From Kribbella amoyensis (GTDB lineage Bacteria; Actinomycetota; Actinomycetes; Propionibacteriales; Kribbellaceae), in assembly GCF_007828865.1 (NCBI RefSeq), contig NZ_VIVK01000001.1, forward strand, positions 5,146,001 through 5,210,000: DNA of 64,000 nt, written 5' to 3'. A model generated the notes under the pieces. It was not told where the DNA came from. It did no database searches and saw only the letters and a list, made by a program, of their open reading frames with translations. Positions within the stretch are counted from its first letter, which is position 1. Each line of letters starts with the position of its first letter. Positions 17,033 to 26,134 of the stretch are shown here, piece after piece. The position numbers were made by a program, and so were the translations under genes.

Positions 17033-20000
17033 AGGGACCGAAGACCGGCGGTACGGAACAGGTGGTCTGGGCGGCGCGGCTGGTCCTGGGCTGCCTGGTC
17101 CTGATCGCACTCTGCTTCCACCAGGCACCCGGCAAGATCGTGCCGGACACCAAGCTGGACCTCACCGCGGGACCCGGTGGCTTCCTGGCGAGGTCGCTGC
17201 ACCTGTGGGACCCGCAGGGCGCGTTCGGGCAACTGCAGAACCAGGCGTACGGCTACCTGCTCCCGATGGGGCCGTTCCACTGGTTGCTGGACGCACTCAC
17301 CGTGCCCGACTGGGTGACGCAGCGGCTGTGGTGGTCGCTGGTCCTGTGTGTCGCGTTCATCGGGGTGTGGAAGCTGGCCGGCGCCCTCGGGTACGGCGCA
17401 CCATGGGCGCGGTTCGTGGCCGCGTTCCTGTACGCGGTGAGTCCGCGGATGCTCGGCGAGGTGGCGATCACCTCGATCGAGGTGTGGCCGATCGCGATGG
17501 CGCCGTGGGTACTGCTGCCGCTGGTGAGTCCACGGGCCCGGTCCGGGTGGTGGCGGGTCGGGTGGTCCGCGGCCGCGTTCGCCCTGGTCGGTGGCGTGAA
17601 CGCGGTAGCCACCGGAGCGACCCTGATCCTGCCCGCGCTGTGGATCGCGACCAGGAAGCTGGACCGCTCGACGGTGAAGCTCGCCGTCGCCTGGCTGGGG
17701 TGTGTGGCCGCCGTGTCGGTGTGGTGGATGGTGCCGCTGCTCCTGCTCGGCCGGTACAGCCCGCCGTTCCTCGACTGGATCGAGGACGCCGCCGTGACGA
17801 CCGGATCGGCCAGCGTGTTCGAGTCGTTCCGCGGGACGTCGCAGTGGCTCAACTTCCTCTCCACGGGCGACGGACCGACGTGGCCGGCCGGTTGGTTGTA
17901 CGTCACGCAGCCCGCGTTGATCCTCACGACCGCCGCGGTCGCGTTGCTGGGCCTGGTGGGTCTGGCGATGGGCTCGCTGAAGCACCGTGGCTTCCTGCAG
18001 CTCTCCGTCCTGGTCGGCCTGCTGCTACTCACGATCGGCCACGCGGGCTCACCGCTGTCGGGCCCTGTGCGGGACTTGCTCGACGGCCCGCTCGCCGCGT
18101 TGCGCAACACCCACAAGTTCGAGCTGGTCGTGCGGTTGCCGCTGATGCTGGCCGCGGCGCACGCCCTGACTCGCCTGACGACCTGGTTGTCGGCCCGTGG
18201 CGTCCACAGGCGCATCGTGCCCGCGTTGGCGGCCTGTCTGGTCGTGTCGGTGGCCACGCCCGCGATCTTCGCGCAGCTGCCGCGCCCCGAGGGGTACGAC
18301 GCGATCCCGGCGCACTGGCGTGAGGCGGCCGCCTGGCTGGACGGGCAGTCGACCACGGGCAGCGTCCTTGTCGTCCCGGCGGCGTCGTTCGCCGACTTCG
18401 GGTGGGGATCGACGAAGGACGAGCCGTTCCAGGCGTTGCTGAAGCGGCCGATGGCTGTGCGCGACGCGGTACCGCTCGGCTCGGCGGGTGCGACCCGTTG
18501 GCTGGACGAGATCGAGCGACGCCTCGGTTCGGGAGTAGGGGACCGGACGTTGCCGCAGGCTTTGCAGCGTGCCGGGGTGCGGTACGTGGTGGTCCGCAAC
18601 GATCTGCGGGACGACGCCCAGGTGACGCCGACGCTGGCCGTGCACGAGAGCCTGGCCGAGTCCGGGGTCCAGCGGGTCGCGTCGTTCGGTCCCGTCGTCG
18701 GCAGCCCGATCGAGCAGCCCGGCGTGACGCTGGACGAGCGCACCCGGCTGCCGTACCCGAGTGTGGAGATCTTCGATGTCGGCGAGGTCGGCGCCGCGCG
18801 ACTCGTCCCGCAGTCCCAGCTGGTCGAGGTCCGCGGCGCTCCCGAGGACGTGCCCGACGTTCTGACCGCGATCGGCGGCGACCGCGAGGCCGTACTCGGT
18901 GCGGACGCGAACGGCCTCGACCTTCCGCTCGTCCAGACCGACGGCGTGCAGCGGCGCGAGGTGTCGTTCGGCCGTCCGGCGGAGAACTACTCGGCCGTGA
19001 TGTCCGCCGACGATCCCGGCCGGCAGGGCCGCCGATCGCTCGATTACGACTTCGCGCCCGACGCGGCCAGGACGACGAGATCGTGGGCGGGTGGTGTCGC
19101 CGACGTCCGCGCGTCCTCGTCGGCCGCCGACGCGGACGCCACGTTGCGGACCGGGCCGGGCAACGGGCCGTTCGCGGCCGTGGACGGTGATCCGTCGACG
19201 CGGTGGATCTCGGGCACGTACGGGCGCAGCGGCGGCGAGTGGATCGAGCTGAGTTTCGTCGCGCCGCGCAAGGTGAGCGACCTCAAGGTGCAGTTCTCGC
19301 TGGCCACGCCGACGACCGATCCGGTCCGTACCCTGAAGGTGGACACGGACAACGGCTCGCTGACCACGGTCGTCGCGGCGAACGACGAGCCGCAGGCCGT
19401 GCCCGCGCCGGACGGCCTCACCCAGCGCCTGCGGTTGAGCGTCGGTGTCACCGACGGCAAGAACCCGAACGGCGTCTCCATCGCCGAGATCGCGCTGCCC
19501 GGCCTGACGCCGGCGAGCCGGCTGACCGTTCCGGGTGGGCTCGAACGGCAGCCGGACGCGCTCGTCTTCCGTAACCAGCAGGCCGGCCGATCGGGCTGCC
19601 TGCACGCCAGAGTACGCCCGTTGTGCCGCTCGGCGTTCGGCAAGGACTCCGAGGAGCCGACCGGGTTGTACCGCAGCGTCGACCTGCCCACCGGTGCCTC
19701 GTACGAACTGCGCGGCACCGCACTCCCACGGGACGGCGAGGCGCTGGAGCGGTTGCTGGTCGTGCCGGGCTCGATCACGGCCACCGCGTCCTCGCGAGCG
19801 GTGAGCGCGCCCGAGGGACGACCAGGCGCTGTCGTCGATCAGGATCTCGGCACCGGGTGGATCGCGGCGGCCGGGGACACCCGGCCGCGGCTGACCTTGC
19901 AGTTGCCGGGGGCAAGGAAGTTGCAGGGGCTGCAGTTCCTCAGCGATCCGTACCTGGCCGCGTCCCGGCCGAGCGAGGTCGCGGTCCGGTTCGACGGCGG

Positions 20001-21102
20001 TGAGCCGGTCACGCTCGCGGTGACCGACGAGGGGTTCGTGACCTTCCCCGATCGGTTCCGCGCGGTCCGGACGGTCGAGCTCGGGTTCACCGCGACGAAG
20101 CCGCTGGTGGACGTGGACTCGGCGAGCGGGTACACCCGGACGCTCCCGGTCGGCGTGGCCGAGGTCCGGGTCCTCGGGGCGAACGATCTGCGCAAGGCGG
20201 TCGACCCCGGCGCGGCCACGGGAGCGGCCTGTGGGTTCGGTCCGTCGGTGCGCGTGGACGGCGTACCGGCGCCGACGCAGGTGAAGGCGACGATGCGGGA
20301 CGTCCTGCAGCGGCGCCCGGTGACGTACACGCTCTGCGGGGGTGACGGCGTGCCGTTGCAGGGTGGGCGGCATACGATCGACGTCGTCGCGAGCAAGGAC
20401 TTCGTCCCGGTCGAGGCCGAGTTCACCAAGAGCGGGTTCACGAAGCCTGCTGGTTCCGTGGTGCAGGACCTGAACGTCTGGCGCCGGGACCCGGCCCGCT
20501 TGACGGTCGAGGTCCCGCCGGCCGAGGAGCCGTCGGTGCTCACCGTGACCCAGAACTTCAACCCGGGCTGGGAGGCGTACGACAGCAGCGGCCGCAAGCT
20601 GGTCGCGATCCGGGTCGGTGGCTGGCAGCAGGGCTGGCTGGTCCCGGCGGGCAGCGAGCAGGTCGTCACGGCCCGGTTCATGCCCGACCGTACCTACCGG
20701 GCCGGCCTCCTGGTCGGTCTCGCCGGGCTGATCCTCGTCGCCGGCCTCACCGTCTTCGCCCGGCGTCACGCGGCCCGGCACTCGGGCCACCGGCTCCGCG
20801 AGGCGACCCGGCTCGGCGCCTGGCCGGCCTCGGTCCTCGTGGTGGCCGCAGGCACCTTCATCGCCGGCTGGGCCGGGCTGGCCGCGACCGTGATCGGCGC
20901 GGTGCTCGCCTGGTACCTGGCGGGTCGCCGGATCACCCTGATCGGCGTCCTGGCCGGGGTCGTCCTGCTCGGTGCCCTGGTCGCCGCCGTTCAGCCCTGG
21001 CCGGACGGGGGAGCGGGCGTCACGTCCGGAGTCGTCCAGGGATCCACCTTGCTCGGACTCTCGCTCGCGTTGCTGTCCCGCCCGACCGGCGACACGTCGT
21101 AG
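17029..21102 (+). CDS. aftD: AftD-like alpha-(1->3)-arabinofuranosyltransferase (DUF3367)
   Basis: This 1,357-residue membrane enzyme has an N-terminal GT-C domain with about 11 membrane segments up to residue 420. The first extracytoplasmic loop carries PDTKLDLTAGPGGFLARSLHLWDP, characteristic of AftD and holding the acidic residues expected for decaprenyl-phosphate-arabinose use. A long extracytoplasmic region follows with two F5/8-type-C-like carbohydrate-binding modules (about residues 684-825 and 914-1050). Three or four hydrophobic segments lie near the C-terminus. Known AftD enzymes branch arabinan of arabinogalactan and lipoarabinomannan. If this organism lacks mycolates, the acceptor may be a different arabinan or polysaccharide. 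It is coupled to the upstream methyltransferase; its 3' end overlaps the convergent acyltransferase by 112 bases. Confidence 0.86.
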   Translation: MKGPKTGGTEQVVWAARLVLGCLVLIALCFHQAPGKIVPDTKLDLTAGPGGFLARSLHLWDPQGAFGQLQNQAYGYLLPMGPFHWLLDALTVPDWVTQRLWWSLVLCVAFIGVWKLAGALGYGAPWARFVAAFLYAVSPRMLGEVAITSIEVWPIAMAPWVLLPLVSPRARSGWWRVGWSAAAFALVGGVNAVATGATLILPALWIATRKLDRSTVKLAVAWLGCVAAVSVWWMVPLLLLGRYSPPFLDWIEDAAVTTGSASVFESFRGTSQWLNFLSTGDGPTWPAGWLYVTQPALILTTAAVALLGLVGLAMGSLKHRGFLQLSVLVGLLLLTIGHAGSPLSGPVRDLLDGPLAALRNTHKFELVVRLPLMLAAAHALTRLTTWLSARGVHRRIVPALAACLVVSVATPAIFAQLPRPEGYDAIPAHWREAAAWLDGQSTTGSVLVVPAASFADFGWGSTKDEPFQALLKRPMAVRDAVPLGSAGATRWLDEIERRLGSGVGDRTLPQALQRAGVRYVVVRNDLRDDAQVTPTLAVHESLAESGVQRVASFGPVVGSPIEQPGVTLDERTRLPYPSVEIFDVGEVGAARLVPQSQLVEVRGAPEDVPDVLTAIGGDREAVLGADANGLDLPLVQTDGVQRREVSFGRPAENYSAVMSADDPGRQGRRSLDYDFAPDAARTTRSWAGGVADVRASSSAADADATLRTGPGNGPFAAVDGDPSTRWISGTYGRSGGEWIELSFVAPRKVSDLKVQFSLATPTTDPVRTLKVDTDNGSLTTVVAANDEPQAVPAPDGLTQRLRLSVGVTDGKNPNGVSIAEIALPGLTPASRLTVPGGLERQPDALVFRNQQAGRSGCLHARVRPLCRSAFGKDSEEPTGLYRSVDLPTGASYELRGTALPRDGEALERLLVVPGSITATASSRAVSAPEGRPGAVVDQDLGTGWIAAAGDTRPRLTLQLPGARKLQGLQFLSDPYLAASRPSEVAVRFDGGEPVTLAVTDEGFVTFPDRFRAVRTVELGFTATKPLVDVDSASGYTRTLPVGVAEVRVLGANDLRKAVDPGAATGAACGFGPSVRVDGVPAPTQVKATMRDVLQRRPVTYTLCGGDGVPLQGGRHTIDVVASKDFVPVEAEFTKSGFTKPAGSVVQDLNVWRRDPARLTVEVPPAEEPSVLTVTQNFNPGWEAYDSSGRKLVAIRVGGWQQGWLVPAGSEQVVTARFMPDRTYRAGLLVGLAGLILVAGLTVFARRHAARHSGHRLREATRLGAWPASVLVVAAGTFIAGWAGLAATVIGAVLAWYLAGRRITLIGVLAGVVLLGALVAAVQPWPDGGAGVTSGVVQGSTLLGLSLALLSRPTGDTS

Positions 21103-22214
21103 GTCCGGTCCCGTCGGCCGAGCCGCATGATCGGCCGCTCCATCAGGTAGTAGCTCGCGGCCGCCACCGCGATCGACACCACCAGTGTCGGCCAGAACAA
21201 CACCGCGAACCGGCCGGTGAACAGCTCGACACCGAACAGCCGCTCGACCAGGACGAGCACCACCAGGTGGTAGCAGAACACCCCGTACGAGATGTCGCCC
21301 GCGACGTGACCGACCCGGCCGCCGAGGACCGCGGCCGCTCGCCGGGTGGGCGTGATCGCGGGGAACACCACGCAGGCCGCGATCGCGGTGTACAGCAGGC
21401 TCTTCACGAACGCCTGGGCCGCGCTCGGCGGGGTGAGGGCGTACGGACCGGCGAGCGGCGTGGCCGCGATCACCAGCAGCGCGGCGGCGGCGCCCCAGAC
21501 GGTCCCAGGGACCTTGGCCAGCGTGTCCAGCGGCGACGCCTGCAACCGGCCGGAGCTCCGAGCCACCTGCCACAACGCGAAACCCATCCCGACCGCGAAC
21601 CAGCCGAGGTACCCGGGTAGCCAGAGCCCGGCGCGCGGATGCCCGGTCGCGTTGATCCCGGCCATCCACAGGGGACCGAGCAAGGTGAAGCAGCACAGCA
21701 CGGCCAGCCGCCAGCGAACCGCCCGCCGCGTCGGCCGCTGGTAGCTGGTCAGCAACCGCGCGAGGAACGGCAGCAGCAGGTAGAACGCCACCTCCGTCGC
21801 CAGGCTCCACAGTTGGGTCAGCCCATCGGCGGCCGGCCGGTCCACGTAGATCTGCGTCAGCGTCGCGTGCCGGACGAACGTCGACCAGTCGACCCCGCTC
21901 GGTTGCCGGACCAGCACCGCGGCCAGGATCACGGCGACCCAGAGCGCGGGCAGGATCCGCAGCGCGCGGTTGCGGAAGTACGGCAGCAGGTGCGGCTGCT
22001 CGGTCTCCTCGAACCAGGCGACCACGTGCGGCCGGTAGAGCAGGAACCCGGAGATCGCGAAGAAGATCGCCACCCCGACGTCGAGCCGGCTCAGCAACCC
22101 GGCGAACGGACCGTTCAGTGAGTCACCGCTGTGGAAGCCGACATGCGTGGTGAGCACGGCCAGCGCACCGGCCGCCCGCAGGCCGTCGAGGGCCGGGAAC
22201 CGTTGCCGTCTCAT
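20991..22214 (-). CDS. Membrane acyltransferase, OafA/YrhL (acyltransferase_3) family
   Basis: This 407-residue protein has about ten membrane segments. The family signature near the start, FPALDGLRAAGALAVLTTHVGF, contains the conserved histidine used in catalysis, followed by DVGVAIFFAISGFLLYRP. Such enzymes O-acylate sugars of envelope glycans on the outer face of the membrane. The ATG at 22214 overlaps the stop of the preceding gene (ATGA), so this start is preferred over 22256. The C-terminal tail overlaps the 3' end of aftD by 112 bases in antisense. A similar acyltransferase, Rv0228, lies in the corresponding mycobacterial cluster. Confidence 0.85.
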   Translation of the reverse strand: MRRQRFPALDGLRAAGALAVLTTHVGFHSGDSLNGPFAGLLSRLDVGVAIFFAISGFLLYRPHVVAWFEETEQPHLLPYFRNRALRILPALWVAVILAAVLVRQPSGVDWSTFVRHATLTQIYVDRPAADGLTQLWSLATEVAFYLLLPFLARLLTSYQRPTRRAVRWRLAVLCCFTLLGPLWMAGINATGHPRAGLWLPGYLGWFAVGMGFALWQVARSSGRLQASPLDTLAKVPGTVWGAAAALLVIAATPLAGPYALTPPSAAQAFVKSLLYTAIAACVVFPAITPTRRAAAVLGGRVGHVAGDISYGVFCYHLVVLVLVERLFGVELFTGRFAVLFWPTLVVSIAVAAASYYLMERPIMRLGRRDRTYDVSPVGRDSNASESPSKVDPWTTPDVTPAPPSGQG

Positions 22215-24028
22215 CCACTCACCTTCGGTAGTCCGACGTCGATCTGCGCGAGACAAAGCGTGGTCCGCGGATCAGTCGTCCGCAACCTGACCGCGGTCGC
22301 CACGGTCCGCTCCGAGGCCCCGAAGTACATCGTGCCCACCCCGGCGGGCCAAGCCTCGGGCGGCCGCGGCATCGCGACCACCCGTCCGGACCCGTCGACC
22401 AACTCGACCTCCAACTCGACCTCATGAGGACTGAAGTAGCCGATCCGCGCGAACCAGTTGGCTCCGGCCGCGACCGCTGCCGTCGACCTCAACGGAAGCG
22501 TCGTCGTGACGGTACCGTTGATCGGCAGCCCACCGCAGATCTTGTTGCCCGTCGACGGTGTGACGGCCCTCGACCAGACGGCCAGGTCGGCAGTTCGCAG
22601 CCGGCCGGTGTCGTCGACGAGGTACGGCTCGGATCCGGCGGCCTGCAACCGGAACGGGATCCCGGTCATCCGCAGCACGGGGGAGAGGCGAGCGTCCGCG
22701 GCGAACACGGTGGTGACGTTGCCTGGCATCGTGACGTCCCAGAGGTTGACCGCCGGACCGGCCTTGTCCAGCTCGGCCCGCACGGTCGCGAAGTACTCGC
22801 GGGAGGGGTTGTGACCCCACAAGCTCGCGAATCGTACGTCCGAGACGATTGCGCCGGACGTGTACGCGACGAGGCAGGCGAGGACCGCGACCGGGGCCGC
22901 GGTCACCAGCCGCAGCGGCATCCGGATCGACCTGGCGCTGAGGACCACGGCCAGCGTCAACGGGATCGAGAGGTCCGACCAGTAGTGGTAGTGCACGGTG
23001 AACGTGGACCCGAAGACGTCGAAGCGCCCGTACGAGACGAGCAGCAACGTCACCGTCGTGTAGACGAGCACCGATCCCCATAACCACAGGGCCCGCCGAT
23101 CGTCCCGCCAGGCGCCGGCGACGAGGACCACGGCGACCAGGGCCCCGAGGATCACGGCGACGACGGGCGGCTCCGCGATCCCGAACGGCGCCGAGATCGG
23201 GCTCCAGTCCCACGGCCCGCCGACGAGCGCGCCCAGAGGTACGGCGAAGGCGCGAGCGGCCAGGTCGGCCAGCTGTGCCGGGCCCGGTAGGTGGCCGTCG
23301 GACGGGGTACCACGGGTCGCGTAGATGGTGCCAAAGGCAACTACCGGGACGAGCAGGGCGGCCGCGTACGGCCAGGTGCGGCGGGCCCAGGCGCTGACGG
23401 CCGAGTCGCGGACGTACATCGAGAGCGCCAGTGCGGTGACGAGGATCAGCCCGGACTTCTCCCAGCAGAACAAGGAGATCAGTACCGAAAGGGGGCCCAG
23501 GGCAATCGCTCGGCGGCGGTGACCGGACGACCAGTCGAGGGTGGCGTGCAGCAGGAGCAGGCCGAAGACGTGGGCGGGCAGATTGTTCACGCCGCTCGAC
23601 AGCGACATGAAGGAGGGCATGCTCAGCGGCGTCAACGCGTAGAAGAGCGTGCCGATCACCACCCACCAGCTCCGGCCGATCAGGCGGAGCAGAAGCAGGC
23701 CCAGCAACGCGATCGCCACCGCCTGCAGCAGCGCCCGCCAGGCGACCGTGACGTCCCAGTTCAGCGGGGCCAGGTGCGCGAACGACGCGTACACGAACCG
23801 CAGGCCGGGGGCGATGTGGTCGTTCAACGGCGTCAGCAGCGCGGTCGGCGCGAACCCCCGGCTGCCCTGGACTAGGAAGTCGAGGTCGTCGCTCAGCCAC
23901 GAACCGCGACGCGCGAGCAGGCCGAGGACCCCGGCCTGGACGAGCGCGACGGCGAGCACGACGACCCGCAGGACAGCCGGTTCCGGCGGTTGGCGCAGCC
24001 GCCCCACCGCGGCTCGGATCCCCCTCAT
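22211..24028 (-). CDS. Polytopic membrane protein, GT-C-like
   Basis: This 605-residue protein has about ten to twelve hydrophobic segments in residues 1-420 and an extracytoplasmic C-terminal beta-rich region of about 200 residues. After the first segment comes GSWLSDDLDFLVQGSRG; paired acidic residues in this loop are typical of GT-C transferases that use lipid-phosphate sugars. Cysteines in the C-terminal region (KICGGLP and TTLCLAQ) could form a disulfide. Its stop overlaps the start of the acyltransferase, suggesting that one transfers a sugar and the other acylates the product. The specific substrate is unknown. Confidence 0.6.
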   Translation of the reverse strand: MRGIRAAVGRLRQPPEPAVLRVVVLAVALVQAGVLGLLARRGSWLSDDLDFLVQGSRGFAPTALLTPLNDHIAPGLRFVYASFAHLAPLNWDVTVAWRALLQAVAIALLGLLLLRLIGRSWWVVIGTLFYALTPLSMPSFMSLSSGVNNLPAHVFGLLLLHATLDWSSGHRRRAIALGPLSVLISLFCWEKSGLILVTALALSMYVRDSAVSAWARRTWPYAAALLVPVVAFGTIYATRGTPSDGHLPGPAQLADLAARAFAVPLGALVGGPWDWSPISAPFGIAEPPVVAVILGALVAVVLVAGAWRDDRRALWLWGSVLVYTTVTLLLVSYGRFDVFGSTFTVHYHYWSDLSIPLTLAVVLSARSIRMPLRLVTAAPVAVLACLVAYTSGAIVSDVRFASLWGHNPSREYFATVRAELDKAGPAVNLWDVTMPGNVTTVFAADARLSPVLRMTGIPFRLQAAGSEPYLVDDTGRLRTADLAVWSRAVTPSTGNKICGGLPINGTVTTTLPLRSTAAVAAGANWFARIGYFSPHEVELEVELVDGSGRVVAMPRPPEAWPAGVGTMYFGASERTVATAVRLRTTDPRTTLCLAQIDVGLPKVSG

Positions 24029-24036
24029 GGGCCGGG

Positions 24037-24042
24037 ACTATA
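24037..24042 (-). promoter_or_regulatory. Candidate -10 element giving a nearly leaderless mRNA
   Basis: On the minus strand TATAGT lies 8 bases before the ATG at 24028, which would place the transcript start at or within a base or two of the start codon. No Shine-Dalgarno is visible. Leaderless mRNAs are common in actinobacteria. Confidence 0.38.
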
Positions 24043-24139
24043 TGACAGTTCGGCCACTGCCGGATTTTGTCCGTCCCCGTCTCTGTTCAGCGTGGCTACT
24101 CACTGGTAGCGTCCCGCGGACAGACCGGGAGGGGATGTC

Positions 24140-25231
24140 GTGGGGAATCGCAGTAGGGCCCTGGTGATCGCACTGGGGATCTTCTTCGTCGGGGTGGCCG
24201 TACTCGCCAAGTTCTACGCCTATCCGACGCTTGCCGTCGCGCCTGCGGACCAGGTCGCGCACACGGTGTCCGTGGGGGCGGACGCCACCATCTTCAGCGT
24301 GGCCGACCTGGCCGAGAAGACTGGCGTCGAGCTGGAGTCGCGGCGGACGGTCCGCGGTGACGTGGTCGCCGCCGAGCGGATCGGCAAGGCGCTCGGCCGG
24401 GACGTGGTCGTCTTCGACACCGCCGTCGTGACCGACGACTCGAAGGACTACAAGTTCCCCGACGACACGACGAAGGACGCGGCCAAGACCGAGCTCGCGC
24501 CGTTGAGCTTCGTGCAGGAGCGGGTCGTCCTGGACGCGCACACCGGTGAGGCGGTGCGCTGGAACCCGAGCGACCCGGGCGACAACAGCGGGGAGTACAT
24601 CACCACCACGCTGAAGCCCGAGGACCGGCTGAAGCCCGAGGAGGGCAGCCCGTTCTTCCAGGGACACGAGGGCCTGGTGCTGAAGTTCCCGTTCGGCACC
24701 GAGAAGAAGACGTACAAATTCTGGGACACCACCACCCGCAAGGCGTACCCGATCTCGTTCAAGCGCGAGGCGGAGCTGAACGGGCTGAAGGTGTACGTGT
24801 TCGAGCAGGACGTGCCGAAGCAGGACCTGCCGCAGGCCAAGCCGCTGCTCGTCCCCGGCAAGCTGGTCGGCGAACAGGGCCTGGACTCCGTCGAGGTGCA
24901 GCGCAGCTACCAGAACACCCGGACGCTGTGGATCGAACCGGTCACCGGCGCGATCATCAAGGGCCAGGAGCAACAGCTCGCCACCCTCGACTACCAGGGC
25001 GACGCCAAGGTCACCGCGACCCGGGTGACGATCGCGTACGACGACGCCACGGTGAAGAAGAACATCGAAGGCGCCCGGGAGAACGGCCGGGACGAGGGCG
25101 GGTACCAGGACAAGGCGGCCCAGCTCCAGCTGATCGGCTTCTGGGTCCCGCTGGTCGCGCTGGTCGTCGGGCTGCTGCTGCTCGGCCTGGTGGTCGTGCT
25201 CTCGATCCGGCGACGTCCTGCGTCCGGCTGA
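24140..25231 (+). CDS. DUF3068 membrane-anchored extracytoplasmic protein
   Basis: This 363-residue protein has an N-terminal membrane segment (ALVIALGIFFVGVAVLAKFY), a large outer domain and a C-terminal membrane segment (WVPLVALVVGLLLLGLVVVL) with a short basic tail. This two-anchor plan and the motifs LAVAPADQVAHTVSVG and GLVLKFPFGTEKKTY fit the DUF3068 family, which includes mycobacterial Rv0227c in the same neighbourhood as the genes seen here. No enzyme motif is visible. GTG at 24140 follows GGGAGGGG. It is divergent from the GT-C-like/acyltransferase operon and probably works with that machinery. Confidence 0.78.
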   Translation: MGNRSRALVIALGIFFVGVAVLAKFYAYPTLAVAPADQVAHTVSVGADATIFSVADLAEKTGVELESRRTVRGDVVAAERIGKALGRDVVVFDTAVVTDDSKDYKFPDDTTKDAAKTELAPLSFVQERVVLDAHTGEAVRWNPSDPGDNSGEYITTTLKPEDRLKPEEGSPFFQGHEGLVLKFPFGTEKKTYKFWDTTTRKAYPISFKREAELNGLKVYVFEQDVPKQDLPQAKPLLVPGKLVGEQGLDSVEVQRSYQNTRTLWIEPVTGAIIKGQEQQLATLDYQGDAKVTATRVTIAYDDATVKKNIEGARENGRDEGGYQDKAAQLQLIGFWVPLVALVVGLLLLGLVVVLSIRRRPASG

Positions 25232-25239
25232 CCTGACGT

Positions 25240-25294
25240 CTGGCCGGCGTCTGGCCGGCGTCGGGCCGGCGTCGGGACGAGGTCAGGCCGAGGT
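25240..25294. repeat. Five-unit 11-bp tandem repeat between convergent genes
   Basis: Units run CTGGCCGGCGT, CTGGCCGGCGT, CGGGCCGGCGT, CGGGACGAGGT and CAGGCCGAGGT without gaps. The first two are identical and the others drift. The array fills the space between the DUF3068 stop and the methyltransferase stop and forms no clear terminator hairpin. Confidence 0.7.
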
Positions 25295-26085
25295 CAGGCT
25301 TTGTGGGCGGACCAGATCGCGGTGCCGGGAATGAGCCGGCCGCGGTCCGGTCCCCAGCCGCCCCAGACCAGGTCGTGCCCGGCCGGCCACTCCGGTTCGA
25401 GCAGGTCGTCCACCACGAACCCGGCCCCGGTGAGCGCCCGGACCCAGTCGCCCAGGGTGCGGTGGTGCTCGGCGTAGACGGGGACGTCGTGGTCGTCGAC
25501 CTCGACGTAGGGCGTGCGGTCGAAGTACGAGTGATTGATCCGCAGTCCGGCCGGGGTGGGATCGTCCGGCAGGCTCCAGCGGATCGGGTGGGTGACCGAG
25601 AACACCAGCAGCCCCTGGGGTTTGAGCACCCGCGCGATCTCGGTCAGCGCGGCCTCGGCGTCGGCGACGAACGGGAGTGCGCCGAAGGCCGAGCAGACGA
25701 TGTCGAAGGCGGCGTCGCGGAACGGGATGGCGACCGCGTCAGCGGCCACGGTACGGACCGACGTACCGGTGCGCCGGTCGAGGTCCTTGCCGATCCGGAG
25801 CTGTTCGGGGGAGATGTCGAACGCGACCACGTCGGCGCCCTGCTTGCTCAGCCACCGTGAGCACTGCGCGGCACCGCACCCGACTTCGAGGACGCGCCGG
25901 CCGCGGGTACTGCCGAGCAGTCGGGCGTGTTCCTCGTCGACCCCTTCGGGACACCAGACGAACCGGTCGTCGCCGAGGAAGTCGCCGTGCTCGGCCAGGT
26001 ACTCCTCGGCTGCCGAGTCCCAGTAGGTCCGGCTGGCGTGGGATGTCTGAGCTTCGGTGAGCTCGATCCGCTGCGGCTCGACCAC
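25294..26085 (-). CDS. Class I SAM-dependent methyltransferase
   Basis: This 263-residue protein has motif I VLEVGCGAAQCSRWL, motif II end VVAFDISPEQL, the stretch AVAIPFRDAAFDIVCSAFGALPF and motif III LKPQGLLVFSVTHP. The fold is that of Methyltransf_11 enzymes, which methylate small molecules such as quinones, antibiotics or fatty acids; the target is not visible. The N-terminal SHASRTYWDSAAEEYLAEHGDFLGD is typical of a group found in many actinomycetes. The gene stands alone, downstream of and parallel to the MerR regulator, and ends at the 11-bp repeats. Confidence 0.85.
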   Translation of the reverse strand: MVEPQRIELTEAQTSHASRTYWDSAAEEYLAEHGDFLGDDRFVWCPEGVDEEHARLLGSTRGRRVLEVGCGAAQCSRWLSKQGADVVAFDISPEQLRIGKDLDRRTGTSVRTVAADAVAIPFRDAAFDIVCSAFGALPFVADAEAALTEIARVLKPQGLLVFSVTHPIRWSLPDDPTPAGLRINHSYFDRTPYVEVDDHDVPVYAEHHRTLGDWVRALTGAGFVVDDLLEPEWPAGHDLVWGGWGPDRGRLIPGTAIWSAHKA

Positions 26086-26134
26086 GCCGTCACCCTAGCG
26101 TCCCGGGGTCTGCAGCCCCCGAGACCGGTAGGTG

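Noticed and set aside
18049..21810. Long minus-strand open frame of about 1,250 codons
   Set aside because: It is antisense to aftD and the acyltransferase; its translation is rich in Arg, Asp, Gly and Pro without domain motifs, as expected for a shadow frame in GC-rich DNA.
26095..26125. Small hairpin CGGGGTCTGCAGCCCCCG after the MerR gene
   Set aside because: The stem is only about 5 bp with no T-run, too weak to call a terminator.
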